A DNA stretch of 64,000 nucleotides. It comes from an uncultured Caldilineaceae bacterium. Lineage in GTDB: Bacteria; Chloroflexota; Anaerolineae; Caldilineales; Caldilineaceae. This document shows positions 16,823 to 26,721 of the stretch, piece by piece. Below the pieces are notes generated by a model. That model did no database searches. It saw nothing but the letters and a program-made list of their open reading frames with translations, and was not told the origin of the DNA. Location: the NCBI GenBank assembly GCA_951813625.1, contig CATOTS010000005.1:124001-188000 (forward strand), in the 5' to 3' direction. Position numbers and translations under genes: made by a program. Within the stretch, counting starts at the first letter, position 1. Every line of letters starts with the position of its first letter.

Positions 16823-19294
16823 ATGCTGGCAGCATCCGTAGGGCTCTTTCTGATCAGCGGTGTCATTCTCTTCCTCCTGCAGCCGGAGAGACGGGCTTGG
16901 GCTGGCTGGCTTTCTGCCGTACCGCCCTTGGCCGTTACCACATGGCAGCTCCTGGTTTCCCTGCCATTCCTTGGCTCGGAAGCCGGCTCGTCCTCCCGGA
17001 CCGCAGAGCTGGTCAACGGCGCCATCCGCAGCGAACAGTACAGCTGGATCGAGTCCCTGGGGATGTCGCTCTCGTTTCGACTTGACGGCCTCTCGCTGCT
17101 CTTCGGCCTGATTATCACCGGAGTCGGCGCGGCTGTCGCTCTGTATACCCACTACTATCTTGAGAACGACAAACGCCAAGGTTACTTCTACCTTGCCCTG
17201 TTCTCATTCATGGCCTCCATGCTGGGCCTTGTCTGGGCCGACAATCTGCTGACTCTTTTCGTTTTCTGGGAAGGCACCAGCATTACGAGCTACCTGCTGA
17301 TCGGCTACAAGCACGATTCGGCGGCCGCCCGCGGCGGCGCCCGCAACGCCTTTATCGTTACAGCGGGCGGCGGACTCGCGCTGCTGGCCGGTCTGATCCT
17401 CCTCGGCCAGGAAAGCGGCAGCTACACCATAAGCGAAATCGTCAGCCGCCCGGGGCTGACTGAACTACCTCTCTTTCCCGTGATCCTGGTCCTGATTCTG
17501 CTGGGCGCGTTCACCAAGTCGGCCCAGTTCCCCTTTCACTGGTGGTTGCCCGGCGCAATGGCGGCCCCAACCCCGGCCAGCGCCTACCTGCACTCGGCCA
17601 CGATGGTCAAGGCAGGAATCTATCTGCTGGCCCGTTTGCATCCTGCGCTCAGCGACCATCCCCTCTGGTTGTGGTCGCTTCTCATATTTGGCGGCATCAC
17701 AATGCTGCTCGGCTCGGTCGTAGCCGTGCGCCATTGGGACATGAAAGCGCTGCTTGCCTACGCGACGGTCAGCCAGCTCGGCGTCCTGACCACCCTTCTG
17801 GCCTTCCGCAGCGAAGCCGCACTGCTGGCCGTTGTCGTCGGCATCCTGGCCCACGCCCTCTATAAGGGGCCGCTCTTCCTAGTCGCGGGCATCGTGGACC
17901 ATGCCATGGGAACCAGGAGCCTTGGACGGCTTGCCGGGCTGCGCCATAGTCTGCCGGTAACGACCGCGATCGCAGTCCTGGCCGGCGTTTCCATGGCCGG
18001 CCTCCCTCCGCTCTTCGGCTTTGTCGCCAAGGAGTCACTCCTGGAGAGCTTCTTTGGCGCTGCAGAACACGGCGACCTGACAGGGTGGATCGCGCTGGGC
18101 GCAGCTGCGGCTGCGGGTGCCTTCTTCGTCGCCTACAGCATGACGTTTCTTTGGGACGCCTTCCTTCGACCCGTCGCGCAGGATGAATCTCTAACTGTGA
18201 CGCCAGGCGCTCCCCATCGCCGGGCTCCGACACCTGTCCTTCACGCCCCGGCTGCGCCGTTTGTCGCTGCGCCGCTCATACTGGTTGCCTGTGGCACGGC
18301 GGCGCCGTTTGTGCTCGGCCCGCTGTCAGGCTTCTTCACCTTGGCGGCGGGATCGATTTCCGGGAGCAAAATTGATAAGCACGTCTCGCTCTGGCACGGC
18401 TTTACGCCGGCCCTCTTTACGAGCATAGTCGCCATCGCCCTCGGCGTCGTCCTCTTTCTCAACAGGGACCTCCTGCGGCGCAGCCTGCTCAGGATGCCCA
18501 GGCGAATTCGGGGCGTAGTCCTTTTCCAGCGTACCCTCGACACTATCTACACTCTTGCCCAGATTACGGCGCGATTGTCGCAAGGGTATACGCTGGCCAC
18601 ACAGTCGGCAATTGTCCTCCTTGCGGCCTTTGTCCCCGTAGCAGTGGCCTTGCGCCACATTCGCCTGAACGACCTCATGCCGGATACAACTGTGCTCGCC
18701 GGCTCGTCAGAAACGATCCTGATCTTGATGACCATCGTGTCCGCGTATGTTACTGTTCGTGTGCGAACCCGGCTGGGCGCCATCATCAGCATCGGAGTCG
18801 TCGGTGTATCTGTGACCTTGTTCTACGTCTTTTTCAGCGCGCCCGACCTCGCGCTCACTCAGCTGTTGATAGAGGTTTTGACTGTCGTTCTGCTGGTCCT
18901 GGTCTTTACGAAACTGCCGCCGGATACTCGACCGCCGATGCAGCGCCTGAAGCAGTTCCGCAACCTGCTGGTAGCGCTTGCCGCCGGTGCATTCGGCTTT
19001 TTCCTCGTACTGTTCAACAGCAGCGTCGTCATGCAGGCCGGTCAGACAATAGGCGGCTATTTCCTTCACAACGCCGTTCCCGGCGGCCACGGGGCGAATG
19101 TGGTCAACGTCATTCTTGTCGACTTCCGTGCCTTCGATACGATGGGCGAAATCACGGTCCTCGCGATCGCCGCTCTCGGCGGATATGCGCTCCTCAATGC
19201 CCCGCGCGTGCGGCTGCCGGCAAGATCCGAGCCGGCACAAGACAAGGCAACAGAGCAGGAGCGCCGCCGGGGAACCTCAGGGGAAGATTCCTGA
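16823..19294 (+). CDS. mnhA: Na+/H+ antiporter subunit A (MnhA/MrpA)
   Basis: This 823-residue subunit is the largest of the Mrp antiporter and is related to NuoL of complex I. The antiporter core (about 100-420) has SAQFPFHWWLPGAM and the nearby HSATMVKAGIYLLAR with the conserved His and Lys. The C-terminal part contains the MbhD/DUF4040-like segment (PDLALTQLLIEVLTVVLLVL) and the MbhE-like segment (NVVNVILVDFRAFDTMGE). This A-subunit layout is typical of seven-gene Mrp systems. It begins the operon A-B-C-D-E-F-G, with a consensus Shine-Dalgarno. Confidence 0.95.
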   Translation: MLAASVGLFLISGVILFLLQPERRAWAGWLSAVPPLAVTTWQLLVSLPFLGSEAGSSSRTAELVNGAIRSEQYSWIESLGMSLSFRLDGLSLLFGLIITGVGAAVALYTHYYLENDKRQGYFYLALFSFMASMLGLVWADNLLTLFVFWEGTSITSYLLIGYKHDSAAARGGARNAFIVTAGGGLALLAGLILLGQESGSYTISEIVSRPGLTELPLFPVILVLILLGAFTKSAQFPFHWWLPGAMAAPTPASAYLHSATMVKAGIYLLARLHPALSDHPLWLWSLLIFGGITMLLGSVVAVRHWDMKALLAYATVSQLGVLTTLLAFRSEAALLAVVVGILAHALYKGPLFLVAGIVDHAMGTRSLGRLAGLRHSLPVTTAIAVLAGVSMAGLPPLFGFVAKESLLESFFGAAEHGDLTGWIALGAAAAAGAFFVAYSMTFLWDAFLRPVAQDESLTVTPGAPHRRAPTPVLHAPAAPFVAAPLILVACGTAAPFVLGPLSGFFTLAAGSISGSKIDKHVSLWHGFTPALFTSIVAIALGVVLFLNRDLLRRSLLRMPRRIRGVVLFQRTLDTIYTLAQITARLSQGYTLATQSAIVLLAAFVPVAVALRHIRLNDLMPDTTVLAGSSETILILMTIVSAYVTVRVRTRLGAIISIGVVGVSVTLFYVFFSAPDLALTQLLIEVLTVVLLVLVFTKLPPDTRPPMQRLKQFRNLLVALAAGAFGFFLVLFNSSVVMQAGQTIGGYFLHNAVPGGHGANVVNVILVDFRAFDTMGEITVLAIAALGGYALLNAPRVRLPARSEPAQDKATEQERRRGTSGEDS

Positions 19295-19372
19295 TGGCGG
19301 TGGGGCAGCTGAGCTTGAAAACATTTAAGCGTGTAGAGAGAACCAAGTTTCGAAAGTGCCCTACGGGTCCAA

Positions 19373-19894
19373 ATGCCTGAACTCTACCTGCGCCTGCTGA
19401 ATCGTATCCTGACACCAGTGCTGCTTTTGCTGGCGCTCTTCCTGCTCGTGAGGGGCCACAACTTGCCCGGCGGAGGCTTCATCGCCGGCCTGATGGCAGC
19501 CGCCGCCTTTGAGCTGCAGATCCTCAGCCGGGGACACCAGAGGGTGCGCCGCGCCATCGGACCCTATCTGAATAGCGGTATCGGATTGGGATTGGCTGTT
19601 GCCATCTGCTCCGGTATCTTCGGTCTGATGGAAGGGCACTTTTTCCAGGGTAAGTGGTTTGAAATGAATATGCCTCTATTGGGCCATGTGGAATTCGGTA
19701 GTCCGATTCTATTTGACTTGGGCGTTTTTCTCGTCGTCGTAAGTTTTGCCACTTCCTATCTCCTTGGTCTCAGCCGGATTTCAGACGGCGCAGCCTTTCG
19801 CAGCGAGGATGTGGACCTGCCGCCGGCGCCGGACGACGCCAGGCCCAATTTTAGCGTCGAAACTGACCAGTCAAGCAAAGAGTCAGCGTCATGA
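19373..19894 (+). CDS. mnhB: Na+/H+ antiporter subunit B (MnhB)
   Basis: This 173-residue membrane protein matches MnhB/MbhH-type subunits: [35 protein letters not shown], then a second hydrophobic group including [22 protein letters not shown]. The motif [13 protein letters not shown] is the family hallmark. It lies 78 bases after mnhA, and its stop overlaps the mnhC start (ATGA). Confidence 0.93.
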   Translation: MPELYLRLLNRILTPVLLLLALFLLVRGHNLPGGGFIAGLMAAAAFELQILSRGHQRVRRAIGPYLNSGIGLGLAVAICSGIFGLMEGHFFQGKWFEMNMPLLGHVEFGSPILFDLGVFLVVVSFATSYLLGLSRISDGAAFRSEDVDLPPAPDDARPNFSVETDQSSKESAS

Positions 19895-20430
19895 TGGTAT
19901 TGCTTCTCGCACTTGCAGTTGGCAGCCTCTTCGCATCCGGCACATATCTTATAATGCGAAGAGGCCAGGTAAAGCTTATCCTCGGTCTCGCTCTGCTGAG
20001 CCACGGCGTCAACCTCCTGCTCTTCGGCTCGAGCAGGCTCACCGAGGGCCGCCCTCCCATCTTCCTGGACAAGAAGGCCTACGCCGAAACCTTGGCGTGG
20101 GCACTGCCGGCTGACCCGCTGCCCCAGGCCCTGATCCTGACAGCAATCGTAATCAGCTTCGGCATCACAGCCTTTGTCATTGTCCTGGTAAACCGACGAC
20201 ATACCGTCACCGCCACCGACGTCGTACATGGCGAGTTTGTGCCTCTACTGCGCGAAGGAGACCCTTTCGACTTTTCCGAGCACGCCGAAGGCTACCAGCA
20301 CGACTGGCTGGCCTACGAAATTGATGAAGTTTACGATAGCGATGATCTATTGACCGGTCTGCCCCAAAGACAGTTTTCCGAAGAGGACGAGTCCGCGGCC
20401 ATGGAAGAGGACAACTACCAATGGCCTTGA
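19891..20430 (+). CDS. mnhC: Na+/H+ antiporter subunit C (MnhC)
   Basis: This 179-residue subunit is NuoK-like, with three transmembrane segments and the motif [20 protein letters not shown], then [24 protein letters not shown]. The C-terminus carries an additional acidic tail of about 60 residues that is longer than in most MnhC proteins. Translational coupling is visible on both sides: four bases overlap with mnhB and ten with mnhD. Confidence 0.93.
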   Translation: MMVLLLALAVGSLFASGTYLIMRRGQVKLILGLALLSHGVNLLLFGSSRLTEGRPPIFLDKKAYAETLAWALPADPLPQALILTAIVISFGITAFVIVLVNRRHTVTATDVVHGEFVPLLREGDPFDFSEHAEGYQHDWLAYEIDEVYDSDDLLTGLPQRQFSEEDESAAMEEDNYQWP

Positions 20431-22079
20431 GCGCCAATCTGCTGGCGGTACCGGTTGCCGCCCCATTGCTGACTGCTGCGCTCATCTTGCTTCTTGCCCA
20501 GTGGGGTGGCCGCCGGCTCATCCGACAGCAGATCGTCCTGACCACCCTGGCCCTCTGTCTCAATCTCGGTGTGGCGCTGCTCCTCTTTCTGGCGACCGCT
20601 GGGCAAGGTCAACGGTTCGTCCTGCAGATGGGGGCATGGACCGCGCCTTTCGGCATCACCGTATACTGCGACGGTCTCTCGGCCACGCTCCTGTTGTTGA
20701 CCGCGCTTGTTTCCATCGCTGTCTACCCATTTGCCGTTGCAACCATCGACTACCACAGGGAGAGAATGGGCTTTCACCCTCTCTATCTCTTCCTTCTGAT
20801 GGGCGTTAACGGCGCCTTCCTCGCGGGCGACCTCTTCAATCTTTACGTCTTCTTCGAAGTCCTGCTGATGGCGAGCTTCGTCCTTCTGACGGTAGGTGCG
20901 CAGCCGGCCCAGACCAACAGCGGCATCCGTTATGTGGTCCTGAATCTGCTGGCTTCAACCGTCTTCCTGGTCGCGGCCGGCGTCGCCTACGGCACCTTGG
21001 GTACGTTGAACATGGCCCAAATAGCGGAACGTCTGTCCGTCGCTTCTCCGGCAGTTCAAACGCTGCTCGCCGGTCTGCTGTTGGTGGGGTTCGGCAGCAA
21101 GGCCGCAATCTTTCCGCTCTTCTTCTGGTTGCCGGCCAGCTATCACACGCCGCCGCCTGCCGTTACAGCCCTCTTTGGCGGCCTGCTCACCAAGGTGGGC
21201 GTCTATACCCTGTTCCGCAGCTTTACACTCTTCTTCCCGGACCTGCTGGTCGAATGGCGGCCGACGTTGCTGACAATTGCAGGCGCGACGATGCTGGTCG
21301 GCGCACTCGGCGCACTGGCCCAGCCGAGCATCCGCCGTCTGCTCAGCTTCCACATCATCAGCCATGTAGGTTTCATGCTGATGGGCCTGGCAGTCGCCTT
21401 GAGCGGCAACAGGCTCGCAATCGGTTTCGGCTTGGGCGCGGCCGTGCTCTATCTGTGCCATCATATGATCGTCAAGACCGCACTCATCATGGCGGGCGGC
21501 GCTGTCGAGCTCCACATGGGCAGCGACCGGCTTGCATCCATCGGCGGACTTGTGTCCAGGCAGCCGTACCTCGCTTTCTTCTTCTTCCTGGCCGCCATAT
21601 CTCTCGCCGGGGTCCCTCCCTTCAGTGGATTTGTCAGCAAACTGAGCCTGTTGCAGATCACGCTCGACGGGCGCCACTGGCTCGTTTCGGGCGTAAGCGT
21701 TTTTGCCAGTCTGCTAACGATGATCAACATGATGCGCCTCTGGCGAGAGTCATTCTGGGGAGATTACAAACGGCCAAGCCGGGTCCCATCACGCATCTTG
21801 CAAAGCAGCTTGCGCCAACGACTTATGCTTACACCCATCGCCGCGCTCGTACTTCTCAGCCTCGGTCTAGGCGTTTTTGGCGAACCGGCATTTCGCCTTT
21901 CGATGCGGGTCGCGCTGCAGGCCCTCGACCGAAAGGCCTACATCGAAGCCGTTTCGCCAGCCGAAAGTTTCTCACAGCCTCTCCCAATTCGCGCCGCGCC
22001 CCACACCAGTGTGGGCCCGTTCCCGGAAGAGGCTGATCTGCTCGATAGAGGCAGGCTTATCGTGGACCATGCGCGCTGA
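20421..22079 (+). CDS. mnhD: Na+/H+ antiporter subunit D (MnhD)
   Basis: This 552-residue NuoM/NuoN-like antiporter subunit has about 14 membrane segments. The proton-channel motifs FPLFFWLPASYHTPPPAVTALFGGLLTKVGVYTLFR and HHMIVKTALIMAGG are present, as is the early VFFEVLLMASFVLL glutamate segment. The C-terminal 60 residues are hydrophilic. It is in the operon between C and E, starting inside the end of mnhC. Confidence 0.94.
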   Translation: MALSANLLAVPVAAPLLTAALILLLAQWGGRRLIRQQIVLTTLALCLNLGVALLLFLATAGQGQRFVLQMGAWTAPFGITVYCDGLSATLLLLTALVSIAVYPFAVATIDYHRERMGFHPLYLFLLMGVNGAFLAGDLFNLYVFFEVLLMASFVLLTVGAQPAQTNSGIRYVVLNLLASTVFLVAAGVAYGTLGTLNMAQIAERLSVASPAVQTLLAGLLLVGFGSKAAIFPLFFWLPASYHTPPPAVTALFGGLLTKVGVYTLFRSFTLFFPDLLVEWRPTLLTIAGATMLVGALGALAQPSIRRLLSFHIISHVGFMLMGLAVALSGNRLAIGFGLGAAVLYLCHHMIVKTALIMAGGAVELHMGSDRLASIGGLVSRQPYLAFFFFLAAISLAGVPPFSGFVSKLSLLQITLDGRHWLVSGVSVFASLLTMINMMRLWRESFWGDYKRPSRVPSRILQSSLRQRLMLTPIAALVLLSLGLGVFGEPAFRLSMRVALQALDRKAYIEAVSPAESFSQPLPIRAAPHTSVGPFPEEADLLDRGRLIVDHAR

Positions 22080-22158
22080 CCGAGTCTGAAAGACAGGCGC
22101 ACTGCTCGTTCTCAATAGCGGTTCAGATCGCTCCGCTCACGGAGACAATTGCGAACCA

Positions 22159-22803
22159 ATGCAACGACTGCTTGTAATGAACCTGTTTATATCGCTGTTG
22201 TGGCCCATTCTCAACGGGGACTACACGCTGCGCGCGCTCTTCATTGGCTTCCTTTTTGGCTTCCTCCTGATTTCGATCGTGCAGCGCAAGTACGGACGCT
22301 ACACATGGCTCGCTGTCAGATTTGCAGTCAACGTGCTCTATGCAATCCTGGAGAGCAACCTGCGCCTGGCTGTCATTGTATTGTCCAAGACATTTGGCGC
22401 CTCGTCAGACCTGCGCCCGGGCATCGTCGCCGTTCCACTGACGCTAAACAATCCTTTCGACATTACGATTCTGGCCTCGGTAATTACACTTACGCCGGGT
22501 ACGCTCAGCGTAGATCTAGGCGAGGATGTGTCCGGAAAGCTCTGGCCCTACGGAGAGTCCGATGAAGGGATGATCGGCCAGCAAGATGCCGCTGCCGGCC
22601 ACAGCGAGAATGACCCGGATTCCGCCAGGTTGAAGCAGTCGCGAGTCGCGACAGGCCGCGACCGCGGCGCGGCCGCTCTGCTTGTCCATGCCATCGATGT
22701 TTCCAACCCGGACGGCTTCCGCAACGACATCAAAGAGAGATTCGAACTTCCGCTTCTCGAACTGCGCCGCATCCTCGTCGAACTCGACGTCGCCGACATG
22801 TAG
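22159..22803 (+). CDS. mnhE: Na+/H+ antiporter subunit E (MnhE), with an insertion
   Basis: This 214-residue subunit has the MnhE core: FISLLWPILNGDY and a conserved region LTLNNPFDITILASVITLTPGTLSVDLGED, then LLVHAIDVSNPDGFRNDIKERFE. MnhE proteins are usually about 160 residues. Here about 45 polar residues (approximately 122-168) separate SVDLGED from LLVHAID, which normally are nearly adjacent. The frame is intact, so this is an insertion loop, not a frameshift. It lies 79 bases after mnhD, the largest gap but one in the operon. Confidence 0.9.
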   Translation: MQRLLVMNLFISLLWPILNGDYTLRALFIGFLFGFLLISIVQRKYGRYTWLAVRFAVNVLYAILESNLRLAVIVLSKTFGASSDLRPGIVAVPLTLNNPFDITILASVITLTPGTLSVDLGEDVSGKLWPYGESDEGMIGQQDAAAGHSENDPDSARLKQSRVATGRDRGAAALLVHAIDVSNPDGFRNDIKERFELPLLELRRILVELDVADM

Positions 22804-22818
22804 TGCTGGAGGACCCAA

Positions 22819-23130
22819 GTGAGCAACGAGCTTTTCGAAATCAGTTTGCGCGTTCTTATGTCGCTTCTTTCCGTCTCCTTGTTGCTCTGTTTTGGCCGGC
22901 TGCTGCGAGGACCGGACCTCCCCAATCGGACAGTAGCCTTCGACCTGATCTCAATCCACGCGGTCGGTATCTTCGTCCTCTTCGCCATCATCAGCGACTC
23001 CTTTGTTCTCCTCGAAGGGGCGATTATAACGGCTGTCCTGGGGTTTCTGGGTACCATGATGTTTGCTCGCGCCCTGGAACGCTTTCCCCACGCCAGGTGG
23101 CTGGAACGCCAGCCACAAAATGAAGATTAG
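22819..23130 (+). CDS. mnhF: Na+/H+ antiporter subunit F (MnhF)
   Basis: This 103-residue protein with three membrane segments matches MnhF: RLLRGPDLPNRTVAFDLIS is the family motif, followed by LEGAIITAVLGFLGTMMFARALER. The start is GTG with GGAGGA upstream. It lies 15 bases after mnhE. Confidence 0.92.
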   Translation: MSNELFEISLRVLMSLLSVSLLLCFGRLLRGPDLPNRTVAFDLISIHAVGIFVLFAIISDSFVLLEGAIITAVLGFLGTMMFARALERFPHARWLERQPQNED

Positions 23131-23159
23131 AAGGACGCAACGCCTGGAGATCACGGTCA

Positions 23160-23552
23160 ATGGACCCAATAACCAGAAACCTGATTGTATTCATTCTTGC
23201 AGCTGTCGGTACGCTCTTTCTGCTTGTCAGCGCACTCGGTATGCTGCGGCTGCCGGATGTCTTCTGTAGAATGCATGCAGCCGGCGTCGCTGCAACCCTC
23301 GGCATCAGCTGCCTGTTGCTGGGAACAGGCGTGCATTTCCTCGAAGACGGTCAGATGTTACGCATGATCGCCTTGATCATTCTCTTCTTTGTGACTCAGC
23401 CCATCGCTACAACCACGATGGCCAGAGCGGCCTATCGAACCGGCGCCGCCGACCACTTCGTTCTCGAACACGACGACCTTGCCGCGCAGTCCGTCGCCGC
23501 TCACCGCAACGGGCCGACTGCAGAGGAACTGGCCCTCGAGGCCGAAGCATAG
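23160..23552 (+). CDS. mnhG: Na+/H+ antiporter subunit G (MnhG)
   Basis: This 130-residue last subunit has the MnhG features GTLFLLVSALGMLRLPDVFCRMHAAGVAATLGI and then FFVTQPIATTTMARAAYRTG. The C-terminal tail is hydrophilic. It completes the mrp set. The kinase gene follows after only 18 bases and may be co-transcribed. Confidence 0.93.
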   Translation: MDPITRNLIVFILAAVGTLFLLVSALGMLRLPDVFCRMHAAGVAATLGISCLLLGTGVHFLEDGQMLRMIALIILFFVTQPIATTTMARAAYRTGAADHFVLEHDDLAAQSVAAHRNGPTAEELALEAEA

Positions 23553-23570
23553 AGAGGGGCCTGGCCCACG

Positions 23571-25109
23571 ATGAGTGTTTCGCCGACCGACTTGATCCTG
23601 GTGATCGACCTGGGCAGCTCCTCGGTTAGGGCGTCAGCTTACCGGACCGACGCGGAACGCCTCGAGGGTGCCTCCGCGTCTCGACCTGCGCATCAGGCCG
23701 CAGACGGCACATTCGATCCCCATGAGCTCACGCAACTGACCGAAGAGGTGGTCGGTGATTGCCTGGCGCTGGTAAGGCGCCGGCCGCACGAATTTCGATT
23801 CATCGGCGTCGCCTGGACCAGCTTCGCGATGAGCCTGCTCGGCGTGGACAGCGTCGGGCAACCGGTCACGCCCGTTTACACCTACGCCGATTCACGCAGC
23901 GGCCCCTATGCCGATGCCCTGCGGAGGGAGCTCGAAGCGGAAGGCCTTCTGTCTGACACCTGCAGGCGCACGGGCACGCCGGTCCACACAGCTTACGCGC
24001 CGCCGCAACTCTTGCGCCTTGCTGCCGAAGAGCCGGACCGCCTCGCGCAGGTTGCCTGCTGGCAGACGATCGCTTCTCACCTTCTGGGCCGCTGGCAAGG
24101 GCGCGCTCGTGCGCCGATCAGCAGCAGCGAAGTCGGCTGGACGGGTCTGCTCGACCGCGGCGCCCTCGCATGGGACGAACTACTGTTGGAGAAAATCGGC
24201 ATCGACCCAGCACACCTGCCGGCGGTCAACGACTATGCGAATTCCTCTGCCGGTCTGATCGAACCCTGGGCCACCCGCTGGAGCGAACTGGGGCGAACAC
24301 CTTTCTTCCTGGCAGTCGGGGACGGGGCCGGGGCCAACCTGGGCAGCGGTTGCGCTGACAACCGCCGCATCGCGTTGACGATCGGCACGACCGGAGCAAT
24401 GCGGGTCGTCATTCCTGCCGGTACGGAGGGCTCAATTGCTGCTGTAGCGCAAACGCAAGCGCCCGAAGTCCCCGACGGGTTGTGGAGTTATCCTATCGAC
24501 AGCAAGCGCTGGCTTGTCGGCGGTTCTCTCACCGACGGCGGCTCGCTGTACTCGTGGCTACACGAAATTCTTGCCGTCGAGGATGAGAATGATCTCCTGG
24601 CCGAGGCCGCGCGACTGAAGCCCGACGGGCACGGGCTTACTATCCTCCCCTTTTTGCGCAGTGAGCGCGCGCCCGGCTGGGCCACGAACGCCTCCCTCAC
24701 CATCAGCGGCATGACGCCGGCGACGACACCGGTCCACATCCAACGCGCGGCGCTTGAGGCTGTCGCCTTCCGCTTCCGCCTGATCTTCGACCGGCTGCGG
24801 CCGCACCTCGCTCCTGGCAGCGAAATCGTAGCCAGCGGCGGCGCGCTGCAGGAGAACGCCCTATGGCGCCAGATTCTGGCCGATGTACTGCAGACGCCGG
24901 TGCGTTTCGTCGACGTTGATGAGGCAACCAGCCGCGGCGCGGCCATCCTGGCCCTGCAGGCGCTGGGATTGCCCCAGCCGCCCCCGCCGCCAACCGTACA
25001 TAGCGCTATCCCCAACCCTGAGGCGGGTCCGCTGTACGGGCGGGCGCTGGCGCGTCAGGAAGAGCTGTACAGGCAGGTTATCGGTTCTTCCCAGGCAAGG
25101 ACGAACTGA
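23571..25109 (+). CDS. FGGY family carbohydrate kinase (gluconokinase-like)
   Basis: The 512-residue protein is a two-domain sugar kinase of the ASKHA fold. The N-terminal phosphate motif is VIDLGSSSVRASAY (about 11-24), the catalytic region includes FAVGDGAGANLGSGC-type glycine-rich sequence, and the C-terminal ATP-binding segment reads IVASGGALQENALWRQILADVL. A middle segment (ALTIGTTGAMR, WLVGGSLTDGGSLYSWL) is closest in my memory to gluconokinase and related FGGY enzymes rather than glycerol kinase. The substrate is not proven. It follows mnhG at 18 bases with no obvious functional link. Confidence 0.85.
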   Translation: MSVSPTDLILVIDLGSSSVRASAYRTDAERLEGASASRPAHQAADGTFDPHELTQLTEEVVGDCLALVRRRPHEFRFIGVAWTSFAMSLLGVDSVGQPVTPVYTYADSRSGPYADALRRELEAEGLLSDTCRRTGTPVHTAYAPPQLLRLAAEEPDRLAQVACWQTIASHLLGRWQGRARAPISSSEVGWTGLLDRGALAWDELLLEKIGIDPAHLPAVNDYANSSAGLIEPWATRWSELGRTPFFLAVGDGAGANLGSGCADNRRIALTIGTTGAMRVVIPAGTEGSIAAVAQTQAPEVPDGLWSYPIDSKRWLVGGSLTDGGSLYSWLHEILAVEDENDLLAEAARLKPDGHGLTILPFLRSERAPGWATNASLTISGMTPATTPVHIQRAALEAVAFRFRLIFDRLRPHLAPGSEIVASGGALQENALWRQILADVLQTPVRFVDVDEATSRGAAILALQALGLPQPPPPPTVHSAIPNPEAGPLYGRALARQEELYRQVIGSSQARTN

Positions 25110-25235
25110 TCTCTTGCCAGGAGGCAGGTTTCCTTAAGGGTCGAAACAGAAGGATCGAAACAGAGGGGTCTTTGGACAGGCCGGGGATTTGCCTTCTGCG
25201 GCAGACTATCCAGGCAGAACGCTTTTGGCAGCGTG

Positions 25236-26462
25236 TCAGTCGCCCGCTGCGCGCGGGATTGGTCGGATGGGCGTGGAGGCAACGCTTTTGCGCCAGATGT
25301 AGAGCGCGACAAGCACCAGTGCCGCGTATACCACGGCAGTAATGCCGAAAACGCCCTTCATACCGATCAGAGGAAAAAGAGTCGCCCCCAGCAGCGGCGC
25401 CACCATGCGTCCGCCCGCATTCACACTGTTGCTCAGGCCGAATGTCGCGCCGTGAGTACCATGTTTAGTGCGCATGTTGAGCAGCGCGCCGGTGGCCGGC
25501 ATGATTGCGCCGGCGCTTATGCCGGTCAGGGCCTGCAGGAAGACAAGCTGCCAGGCATGAACGACAAAGGCCTGCGGAATATAGACCAGGACCGCAATGA
25601 CCGCTCCAGCGACCAGAACTTTCTCGTGGCCGACGCGGTCGCTCAGCCGCCCGAGAAAGACCGCGCTGACCGAGCCGACTGCCGCCTTGGCGCCCATGCT
25701 CAGCCCTGTAAGCGCCGCCGCGCCCTCGCTCGTGGACAGCAGCCCGACGAAAAAGAAGGCCATTACCGGCATCGTCACCGAACGGCCCAGGCTCTGGAGA
25801 AATGAGACCGAATAGATCGACGGCATGTCGGGCGTCCGCAGGAGCTTTCGATAGCCCTCCCAGAAATTTACCCGCTCGCGCTGTGGCGGCGGCTCAAAAT
25901 CCTCTTTCACCCACAGGATTACCGCAACGCCGGCCAGCGCCAGCGCCGCGCCTGTCAGCCAGAAGCTGGCCCGGTAGCCAAACGCCTCGCTCACCAAGCC
26001 GCCGATCAGCGGCCCAACGGCAACGCCAACCCACGTTCCCGTCTGAATCAAGCCGAGAGACTCCCCCGACTTCTCTTTCGGAACCGTTGCCGCCACCAAC
26101 GCGCTCGTCGCCGAGACCACGCCGGTCAAGAACCCCTGGAGGGTGCGGATCAGCACCAGTTGTTCCGCATTTTGCGCCAAACCCATCATCACAACCATGA
26201 GTGCGCCGCCGATTGTGGCCCGGACCAGCATCGGCTTGCGACCGTAACGGTCGGCGATACTCCCCCACAGCGGGGAGGACAACATCATGGTTACACCTTG
26301 GGATGAGAATACCAGGCCCGACCAGAAGGCGACCGAGCCGCGCGTGGCTACGCCCAGCTCTTCCACGTAAAGGGGCAGAAAGGGAAAGACGAGGCTGAAA
26401 CCGGCCACAGAGAGGACCTGCACGGCAAACAACAGATATAGATTGCGCCGCCACTTCGCCAT
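25236..26462 (-). CDS. MFS transporter (MdtG-like drug efflux type)
   Basis: This product of about 408 residues has 12 hydrophobic segments and the MFS loop 2-3 motif GSIADRYGRKPMLVRATIGGA, with a similar RLSDRVGHEKVL in the second half. The pattern SLGLIQTGTWVGVAVGPLIGGL is motif C of drug/H+ antiporters, so export is likely. The ATG at 26462 is preferred over a GTG four codons upstream. The gene converges with the FGGY kinase gene and has no operon partner. Confidence 0.88.
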   Translation of the reverse strand: MAKWRRNLYLLFAVQVLSVAGFSLVFPFLPLYVEELGVATRGSVAFWSGLVFSSQGVTMMLSSPLWGSIADRYGRKPMLVRATIGGALMVVMMGLAQNAEQLVLIRTLQGFLTGVVSATSALVAATVPKEKSGESLGLIQTGTWVGVAVGPLIGGLVSEAFGYRASFWLTGAALALAGVAVILWVKEDFEPPPQRERVNFWEGYRKLLRTPDMPSIYSVSFLQSLGRSVTMPVMAFFFVGLLSTSEGAAALTGLSMGAKAAVGSVSAVFLGRLSDRVGHEKVLVAGAVIAVLVYIPQAFVVHAWQLVFLQALTGISAGAIMPATGALLNMRTKHGTHGATFGLSNSVNAGGRMVAPLLGATLFPLIGMKGVFGITAVVYAALVLVALYIWRKSVASTPIRPIPRAAGD

Positions 26463-26721
26463 GGGATATCTCACAAGGCGTCAGATTCGGCCGGCCGGCA
26501 GGGGGAAACTAAATCGCTTTTGTAAACCGCTTAAGGAAGATTGGAGATCATTTTATCATGCTGCGGTGGCGACCGCAAGTCAACCGGGTGGGCCGACAGG
26601 GCGTTTACACGGAATTGGACCAAGACCCGCCACACCACCCGATTCAAGCCCAACACCGCAAAAACTGTCGAAAACAGTGCATATCGCAGTGCATATCTCA
26701 ATGCATATCACAGTGCGTCTC

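Noticed and set aside
25236..26462. Possible tetracycline-specific efflux pump
   Set aside because: The MFS motifs fit a general drug/H+ antiporter equally well; nothing in the sequence supports a specific resistance call.
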